From an uncultured Bacteroidota bacterium (GTDB lineage: Bacteria > Bacteroidota > Bacteroidia > Flavobacteriales > Flavobacteriaceae), in contig CABYEA010000001.1 of NCBI GenBank assembly GCA_902517895.1, positions 62,001 through 126,000 of the forward strand: 64,000 nucleotides of DNA. Reading direction: 5' to 3'. Below are positions 57,515 to 64,000 of this stretch, piece after piece. The notes beneath the pieces were generated by a model. It saw only the letters and a list, made by a program, of their open reading frames with translations, ran no database searches and had not been told where the DNA came from. A program made the position numbers and the translations under genes. How positions within the stretch are numbered: the first letter of the stretch is position 1; every line of letters starts with the position of its first letter.

Positions 57515-59659
57515 TTAGTTGTAACTAGGTGGTTTGATCAAATTTAAGTTAGATGAATAATTTTCTGAAATACTAAAATCTAAAACCCCACCATTTTTAA
57601 TTTTATCCCACGAAATCCAAGTTGAATTTTGTTGAATTCTGTCAAATTTTAATGAATTTATGAAATAATTTTCTGATTCGTTTTTTCTAATTTTTAAGGT
57701 TTTTTCATTTGGGAGACTAATATCAATAGAGTTAAATTGAGGGATATTTACAGAGAAACCCCCAACGCCTGGAATCATAGGGTAAAGTCCTACAGATGCA
57801 AAAACATACCAAGCTCCCATCGTACCTAAATCGTCATTTCCTGGAAGTCCATCTTCTTCACTACTGTACATTTCATTTAATATTCTTTCAATTGTTTTTG
57901 AGGTCTTTTCAGGCTTGTCTATCCAGTTATAAATCCATGGTACCTGAAAATCTGGTTCATTTCCAGCTGCAAACCAATCTTCTTCGTATTCAGCATCAAG
58001 TTTAACAAATAGAGAATCAAGCCTTTTCTCTGCAAACCTTGCTCCTCCAATGGTATCAATTAGTTTATTTAAATTATGGGGAACCATCCAAAAATAATTT
58101 TTATAAGTACCCTCTCGCCAGTCGTGTGTTTTATCTTTCCAGACCCCGTTTGGAAATTTAGAATTCAACCACTTTGTTCTTACATTATAGTTGTTTTTCC
58201 AATTTTGAGATCTGTTTTTAAAATACCTATAATCTTCTTTATTTGATAATGCGTTTAATGCAAACTGTGCAATTGCAAAGTCTGATGATGCATATTCAAG
58301 CGACATGGAAGCAAAAGTATGGCCATTATTAATGTATTCTTCAAGATAAGGTCGAATTTCCTGCTTTTGAGAATATTGCCTTGGAATTAGCGCCCCCTTT
58401 TTCATGTATCGATAAGCAGATTTAATATCAAAGTTATCCCCGCCAAATGCAAATGAATTAGATATCAAAATTGGAGTAGGGTCACCTTGCATTATCCCTG
58501 TTTCAATATTTGCTAAAATCCATCTTCCATAACCTCCTGCTTGTTCGGCAAAATCTACAAGAGATTGCATCATATCGCTGCTTTTTTTGGGAAATAGTAT
58601 AGCAATTAATTGCCCCTGAGTTCTATATGTATCCCATACACTGAATGAACTATACTGTTCTCGACTTTCTTTGGTTTTATGAATTTTTAAATCAGCCCCT
58701 ACATACTCACCATTAATATCGCTGACTATATTTGGATGAATTAGCGAATGATAAAAATGTGTATAAAATTGTTTTATTCTATCTTCATTTTTTGATTTGA
58801 TTTTTATTTTTGAAAGGTATTTATCCCATTCAGCTGAAGTTTCTTTTTGATAACCTTCAAATGTTAAATGTTTTTCTTCATTTTTTAAATTTTCTTTAGC
58901 ATTCTCAATTGAAACAAATGATATTGCTATTCTGTAGTCTATCTTACCAATTTCATTTGTTTCAAAAGTGAAGTAAGCTCCACTATTTTTCCCATAACTA
59001 CTTTTTTTATTGGACAGTTTTTTCCCCTTCCAAGTCCCATTAAATTTTGAAGGCCTATCAAATTCAGCAGCAAAATAAATTTTATAATCTGATTCAGTTC
59101 CACAAAAATCCCCACCCCTTGTATAACCTTCACAGCTGTAGGGGGAAGTTATTTTTACAAATGCTTCTTTTATACTTTCAGGAGGAGAAGAGTTTATGCC
59201 CGTTCCAATTATAAGGGTCCCATATTCTGAATTGTTAAAATTAAATTTTCCAATTCCTGATCTTTTAGTTACAGTCAAATCTACATCGATATCTTCATTC
59301 ATTTTTAATGATAGGTGACCTGCTTTTGCTATTTCAACTTTTTCATATTTTTCAAAAGAATTCATGTCATTTGGTGATTTTTCGACAATACCACTAATGG
59401 GTAATATTGGAAAATTTCCCAAATTTGAACATCCCGCACCATTAAGCTGAGTAATTACAAAGCCTTTATGTGGTGAGAAAAAAGTTGGGGTAAATTGTAC
59501 CATTCCAAAAGGATAAGTTGCTCCCACAAAATTATATCCACAAGCTAAACCTTCACCCTTAGAACCAATTTTGGTATCTACAAATGAAGAATATTGTTGT
59601 GCGCTTGTAAAATTGAATTGGGCTATAAATACAATAAGGATAATAAATTTAGCACGCAT
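57515..59659 (-). CDS. GH92 family glycoside hydrolase, divergent (AGNEPDFQ / GNDDLGTMGAW)
   Basis: FVDTKIGSKGEGLACGYNFVGATYPFGMVQFTP; SVWDTYRTQ; AAGNEPDFQ; GNDDLGTMGAWYVFASVGLYPM. Confidence 0.92.
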   Translation of the reverse strand: MRAKFIILIVFIAQFNFTSAQQYSSFVDTKIGSKGEGLACGYNFVGATYPFGMVQFTPTFFSPHKGFVITQLNGAGCSNLGNFPILPISGIVEKSPNDMNSFEKYEKVEIAKAGHLSLKMNEDIDVDLTVTKRSGIGKFNFNNSEYGTLIIGTGINSSPPESIKEAFVKITSPYSCEGYTRGGDFCGTESDYKIYFAAEFDRPSKFNGTWKGKKLSNKKSSYGKNSGAYFTFETNEIGKIDYRIAISFVSIENAKENLKNEEKHLTFEGYQKETSAEWDKYLSKIKIKSKNEDRIKQFYTHFYHSLIHPNIVSDINGEYVGADLKIHKTKESREQYSSFSVWDTYRTQGQLIAILFPKKSSDMMQSLVDFAEQAGGYGRWILANIETGIMQGDPTPILISNSFAFGGDNFDIKSAYRYMKKGALIPRQYSQKQEIRPYLEEYINNGHTFASMSLEYASSDFAIAQFALNALSNKEDYRYFKNRSQNWKNNYNVRTKWLNSKFPNGVWKDKTHDWREGTYKNYFWMVPHNLNKLIDTIGGARFAEKRLDSLFVKLDAEYEEDWFAAGNEPDFQVPWIYNWIDKPEKTSKTIERILNEMYSSEEDGLPGNDDLGTMGAWYVFASVGLYPMIPGVGGFSVNIPQFNSIDISLPNEKTLKIRKNESENYFINSLKFDRIQQNSTWISWDKIKNGGVLDFSISENYSSNLNLIKPPSYN

Positions 59660-59668
59660 AAGTTAGCT

Positions 59669-61426
59669 TTAATCAATTGGGAAAACTCCAAATCCTGAAA
59701 ACCCGATTTCAATAAATTGGCATGCACTGCCTCCAACGGTATCTACATATCTTAATCTAATGAATCTGGATTTTACTAGATTATCAATTTCAAATTCAAT
59801 ATTATTTATATTTTGACCATCCATCTCCTGTGTATGAATTAAGGTCCATCCTGCTTCAGTTAAAGATTCACTAGAAACTGGGGCAGATGTTACATAATTA
59901 TCGGAACTTTCAAAGACAGGACTTGTTTCAGCATTTTCAAGGTTTTCACGACCCCATATTTGAACTAAATTTGGATTGTTGCCAGAAAAAACAAATGTTG
60001 GTCTAAAGTCCATTATAGCTTTTGCTAAATAAGTTGATACTCCTAAATCAATCGTAAAATGACCAGGAATGGAATTTTCACCAGAATGATAACCATAAGT
60101 GTCACCATAATAAAAGGAATTATTATCAAATAAATAATTCTCAGGTTGAGCTCCGTAAAAAGTGCCAGGGTTATCACTAGGCATGTTAACCATTGAGAAT
60201 TGTGACTTGTCTAAATTTACTGGCTCAATATTTTCCCCATAAAAAGTTAACTCTGTATATTTTACTCCTTGATTGCCTACACTAGAAATCGTTCTGATTC
60301 TGATAAATCTTTTAGGGGATGAGCCACTGGGCATAATAATGCTCGTACTATTTGATTCGCCCCAAATAATTTGCTCTTCTTCTAATAGCACCCATCCTGA
60401 GTTTATAAAATCATTTTCACTACTCGTATTAGTTTCAGCAAAATTGATATTTTCTCTTCCCCATACCTGAACCAATGTTGGATTATAATCGTTGTCAATT
60501 TCAGGAGATATAGAGCTAATATCAACTCTTCTTAAGTCTGTTAACACACCAAGGTCAACTGTAAAATGACTTGGTAGACTATTGGGACCAGAGTAGTATG
60601 TGTAAGTATTATCACCCTCAATATTGGTGTTATTGTCAAACAAGTATTCATCAGGATTAGCATTATCATATGTACCAGGATTATCACTTGGCATCCCAAC
60701 AAGCCTAATAAAGTTTTTATTCAAAATATTGTAAGGTAGTTCTGGCATGATATAATTTAGAGGGCTGAGATTAATTGAGTCTATTCCCTGTAAACCAGAT
60801 TGGATAACGGATGTTGTTGTTAAATTACCGTTAGGTTTAAAAAGATTAAGTTTTTTTCTATTTTCCTCAAAAAACACAGTATCTCTAACGATTTGATCTA
60901 ATTCGTTTTCATAATCAATTAAAGTAAAAATTACATTTTCTGATTGTGCATTTCCAAAGAAGTTAGCATAAGTACCATCATCTTCAAATGTAAAATCAAT
61001 TAATTCTCTTGGGTCTTGGTCAGAAACAAATATATCACCAACCGCACTACCTGCTACAGTTTGTGTAACTGAAAGATTTCCTAAATCATCTTGTGTAGTG
61101 ACATCAAACTCATAAGACCCTTCATCTAGCCCAGGTAAAATCACACTGTAAATACCATCACTGATATTTCCTTCATTTATATCATAAATATCTAACTCAT
61201 CATCATACTCAATTATAATTTGTGTTGAGTTTCCAAGGAATTGGGTTTGACCTTCTAGTTGAGCCCTGTAATATCCAGGTCTTATTTTTAGAGTGTCAAG
61301 TTTTCCAGCATACACTTGTTCCCCTTGTAAATACTCTTCATGAATAGAATCTATATCTCCACAGGAGTGAATAATCACAAAAAGTATTGCTAAAAATAAT
61401 AACGAATTAGAATAAAATTTCCTCAT
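59669..61426 (-). CDS. Surface lipoprotein: DUF4998-like N-terminus + two F5/8 type C (discoidin) domains
   Basis: IIHSCGDIDSIHEEYLQGEQVYAGKLDTLKIRPGYYRAQLEG; two copies of MPSDNPGT...LFDNN...SGxNSxPxHFTxDLG...VQVWGREN. Confidence 0.8.
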   Translation of the reverse strand: MRKFYSNSLLFLAILFVIIHSCGDIDSIHEEYLQGEQVYAGKLDTLKIRPGYYRAQLEGQTQFLGNSTQIIIEYDDELDIYDINEGNISDGIYSVILPGLDEGSYEFDVTTQDDLGNLSVTQTVAGSAVGDIFVSDQDPRELIDFTFEDDGTYANFFGNAQSENVIFTLIDYENELDQIVRDTVFFEENRKKLNLFKPNGNLTTTSVIQSGLQGIDSINLSPLNYIMPELPYNILNKNFIRLVGMPSDNPGTYDNANPDEYLFDNNTNIEGDNTYTYYSGPNSLPSHFTVDLGVLTDLRRVDISSISPEIDNDYNPTLVQVWGRENINFAETNTSSENDFINSGWVLLEEEQIIWGESNSTSIIMPSGSSPKRFIRIRTISSVGNQGVKYTELTFYGENIEPVNLDKSQFSMVNMPSDNPGTFYGAQPENYLFDNNSFYYGDTYGYHSGENSIPGHFTIDLGVSTYLAKAIMDFRPTFVFSGNNPNLVQIWGRENLENAETSPVFESSDNYVTSAPVSSESLTEAGWTLIHTQEMDGQNINNIEFEIDNLVKSRFIRLRYVDTVGGSACQFIEIGFSGFGVFPID

Positions 61427-61429
61427 AAT

Positions 61430-62638
61430 TTAATTTATTACACTGCCCCAGAATGAGAGTTCACCAATCACTGTTACCATTTGGTTATTCCATGACTCAA
61501 CATTAACTAGTCTGATATATCTAATATCGTGCTGTCTAGCATCGTAATCAAAAACAAAATCTTCTCCATTGTCCTGAAATTCATAATCCTCAGCTGTATT
61601 TGACCCTGGGGGTAAGCCAGAAGGCTTAAAAGATTCAAAATCTCCCAAATAAATCCACCCGCCTCCAGGATTATCAGGATCATATATTGGAAGCCCATTA
61701 AGATCTTCCCTTCCATACATTTTAAATCTTTTGGGATTACCGTGTTTATATAACTCTGAGCCACCCCTTTGATATAATTTAAACCTATTTAGTTTAGCTG
61801 TTTGCCCTAAATCTAGGGTTAATTGATGGGGTAACGGTAAAAAATTTGTATGACCACAATTCCACTGATTACTCCAGTATCCATCCCAAATTTGATTTGC
61901 ACTAAATCCATACTCACTAAAACTTTCATCGCCTGGCATTGATTGAATCGCCCAATATTCTTTAGCTAAAAAAACATCCTCCAAAGGAGTGACCTCAAAG
62001 CTTCTAGTAGCTGTTTGATTACCCCACCTATCCTCCACATAAATAACAAACGTTATAGGCTCAGGGTCATAACCTCTAAAACTGTATGAGTTATTCGCTT
62101 GACTTGTATAAAAAGATTCTCTGAACACAAGATTCCCATTTTCATCTAATGTTGACATATTTAAGGATACATCAGCACGGGATGGATTTAAATAAGAAAT
62201 ATTGATACCGCCGAAATCTTGACTTCCCTCCATTGAATTCAAAATGGCATGTATTGGAGCTTCAAGTGGAGAAATATTAATAACTGTTGGGATGGATTCA
62301 TTTTCACCTCTATCAACAGCAATAACATCAACTGGGTAAGTGCCCTGCTGAGCAAATCCAACAATATTTAATGAGTCAATAACCGCTGAAACAATAACCT
62401 CTCTGTCAATTTGATTTTCATCATTATAAGTTGCTTTTACATATAAAAGATCTTCGTCTGCTGGAGGAGTGAAATAAATTACTGCCCCACCAGCTGTATT
62501 AATAATCTCATTCACTATCACTTTCCCGGGGGCAATATTATCACTTCCATACGGGCCGTGATCAGAGTCATCTACACAGCTAAAAGCAAATATAATAAGC
62601 AGTACAATTAAATAATTTTTGTTTAACATCATCTTCAT
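61430..62638 (-). CDS. Surface lipoprotein of DUF4959/DUF5126/DUF5000 type
   Basis: IFAFSCVDDSDHGPYGSDNIAPGKVIVNEIINTAGGAVIYFTPPADEDLLYVKATY...LPLPHQLTLDLGQTAKLNRFKLYQRGG. Confidence 0.88.
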   Translation of the reverse strand: MKMMLNKNYLIVLLIIFAFSCVDDSDHGPYGSDNIAPGKVIVNEIINTAGGAVIYFTPPADEDLLYVKATYNDENQIDREVIVSAVIDSLNIVGFAQQGTYPVDVIAVDRGENESIPTVINISPLEAPIHAILNSMEGSQDFGGINISYLNPSRADVSLNMSTLDENGNLVFRESFYTSQANNSYSFRGYDPEPITFVIYVEDRWGNQTATRSFEVTPLEDVFLAKEYWAIQSMPGDESFSEYGFSANQIWDGYWSNQWNCGHTNFLPLPHQLTLDLGQTAKLNRFKLYQRGGSELYKHGNPKRFKMYGREDLNGLPIYDPDNPGGGWIYLGDFESFKPSGLPPGSNTAEDYEFQDNGEDFVFDYDARQHDIRYIRLVNVESWNNQMVTVIGELSFWGSVIN

Positions 62639-62648
62639 AATTTAGGTT

Positions 62649-64000
62649 TTACCAGCCTGGGTTTTGGATTAAATTTGGATTTCTAAGCAACTCATTTTGA
62701 CTAATAGGCCATAAATAGTCTTTTTTCAAAAAGTTTCTGTAATAGATATTTTCAATTTCATAAAAACCCTCCACATCTGAACGAAAAATATTCCAACCTC
62801 TGATGGGCCTACTGAAATAGTCTTCAGCTAACTTCCATCTTCTTATATCCCAATATCTATAACCCTCTAAAGCCAATTCAATCATTCTTTCTTGCCTTAT
62901 AATTTCTCTCATTCCTTCTTTTGAGCTTGGCTTATTAGGATTATTTGAATACTGAGACCACGTATTTATAATATCACTACCAATGTCTAGTCCTGCGTTG
63001 TGTCGCACTGCCTGTAGGTATTCGTAAACCTCTAAGTCAGGTGCATCTTTTATTTCATTTAAAGCTTCAGCATAGTTTAAATATAGATCTGCTAGTCTTA
63101 TTATGGGGAAGGAATATCCCTTAATAGTAGATCCCTGCAACGAAATAATATTTTCAAAGTGTACAAGTTTTTTTGCAAAATATCCGGTTATTGAATAAAT
63201 CTCAAAACCATTTTTCCCTGATGGTGCCCCAGCCTTTGCGTTTAAGTGTGGAATTTCCTCAATATTAGGCGTTTCAAGAGAAAACCATTTCCCTCCGTCA
63301 AAACCTATGGTTGCATAAAATCTTGGTTCCCTGTTTAAATGAATCTGAGCAGTGCTATAATTACTTTCAATATAATATCTATGAAAATCATCATCATTAT
63401 TTGTGGATGTTACATTAAATCTATTGTCATAATCCCAGGTTATATCTTCATTAATCGGAACACCATTTTTTGTATAAAATGATTCAACCATATTTAAAGT
63501 TGGTGCATGAGATTTTTTAGTGTAGTTAAATAGTGCCTGATGGTCAGCAGTCCATCTTGGTTGGCTCCATTGCTGTAAATCACCGGTCCATGCTGGTTCA
63601 AAAGCCCAAACAATTCCCGTATTGAAAGGTTCAGTTATTCCTGCTCTGTGGTTTAGCTCTTGCCTTACAACATCATTTATATCTCCGTTTATAGGAACCT
63701 GATCTTCAAATTCATATAATGAATGACCATTATTATGAGCTTCACTTATTGCATCAAATAAGGCATCTTTCGCCAAAACCCATTTATCAGGGTCATAAGT
63801 TTGGCTAACCAATGGGTTACCTTCTAAATCTACGAGTTCACTAAAATCAGAGTTTCCGTTAAATAAAGGGCTAGCGGCAAGAACTAAAGCTTTAGCTTTT
63901 ATTGCCTTAGCAACAGGCAATGTAATTCTTCCTTGTTCGGTATATATATAATTAATAATTCCGGGAAGAGCCTCGCTAGCGATTACTTCATCGATCAGTT
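62649..64000 (-). CDS. SusD/RagB family outer-membrane lipoprotein (5' end beyond window)
   Basis: PVAKAIKAKALVLAASPLFNGNSDFS...YSFPIIRLADLYLNYAEALNEI...AVRHNAGL...IRQERMIELALEGYRYWDIRRWKLAEDYF...LWPISQNELLRNPNLIQNPGW; frame open to window end. Confidence 0.95.
   Translation of the reverse strand, partial: LIDEVIASEALPGIINYIYTEQGRITLPVAKAIKAKALVLAASPLFNGNSDFSELVDLEGNPLVSQTYDPDKWVLAKDALFDAISEAHNNGHSLYEFEDQVPINGDINDVVRQELNHRAGITEPFNTGIVWAFEPAWTGDLQQWSQPRWTADHQALFNYTKKSHAPTLNMVESFYTKNGVPINEDITWDYDNRFNVTSTNNDDDFHRYYIESNYSTAQIHLNREPRFYATIGFDGGKWFSLETPNIEEIPHLNAKAGAPSGKNGFEIYSITGYFAKKLVHFENIISLQGSTIKGYSFPIIRLADLYLNYAEALNEIKDAPDLEVYEYLQAVRHNAGLDIGSDIINTWSQYSNNPNKPSSKEGMREIIRQERMIELALEGYRYWDIRRWKLAEDYFSRPIRGWNIFRSDVEGFYEIENIYYRNFLKKDYLWPISQNELLRNPNLIQNPGW

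Overview
AT-rich window that looks like a marine Flavobacteriia (Bacteroidota) chromosome. Housekeeping parts: histidine kinase, crotonase, rseP, a ZIP/P19-like/SCO metal cluster, a carotenoid pair (crtD-like and cruF-like), AMP nucleosidase, a cold-shock gene, a contiguous menaquinone run (menG-F-D-B-A-C-E) and two tRNAs (Asn, Pro). Three accessory regions stand out. (1) About 10.0-19.4 kb, starting at tRNA-Asn: a mosaic island with five partial copies of the 3' end of one tyrosine-recombinase family. These are interleaved with an S74 adhesin, mscL, a Kazal lipoprotein, an HlyIII protein and many tiny membrane or secreted proteins. Several unrelated cargo genes share a near-identical DNA leader, ATGAAAAAGCTAATACTATTACTATTTATTCCACTT (MKKLILLLFIPL), and a pre-start motif CAACATACGAT. 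Two leader copies have no cargo. I regard this as the best candidate for an undescribed leader-donating, cassette-like capture system. (2) About 52.9 kb to the window end, next to tRNA-Pro: a polysaccharide utilization locus (SusD, two surface glycan-binding lipoproteins, three tandem GH92 mannosidases). One GH92 has Gln where HGNEP normally has the catalytic Glu. (3) 29.1-30.5 kb: a PNGase F homolog, which together with the GH92 locus suggests N-glycan or (phospho)mannan use. All calls are from reading sequence; no database search was run.
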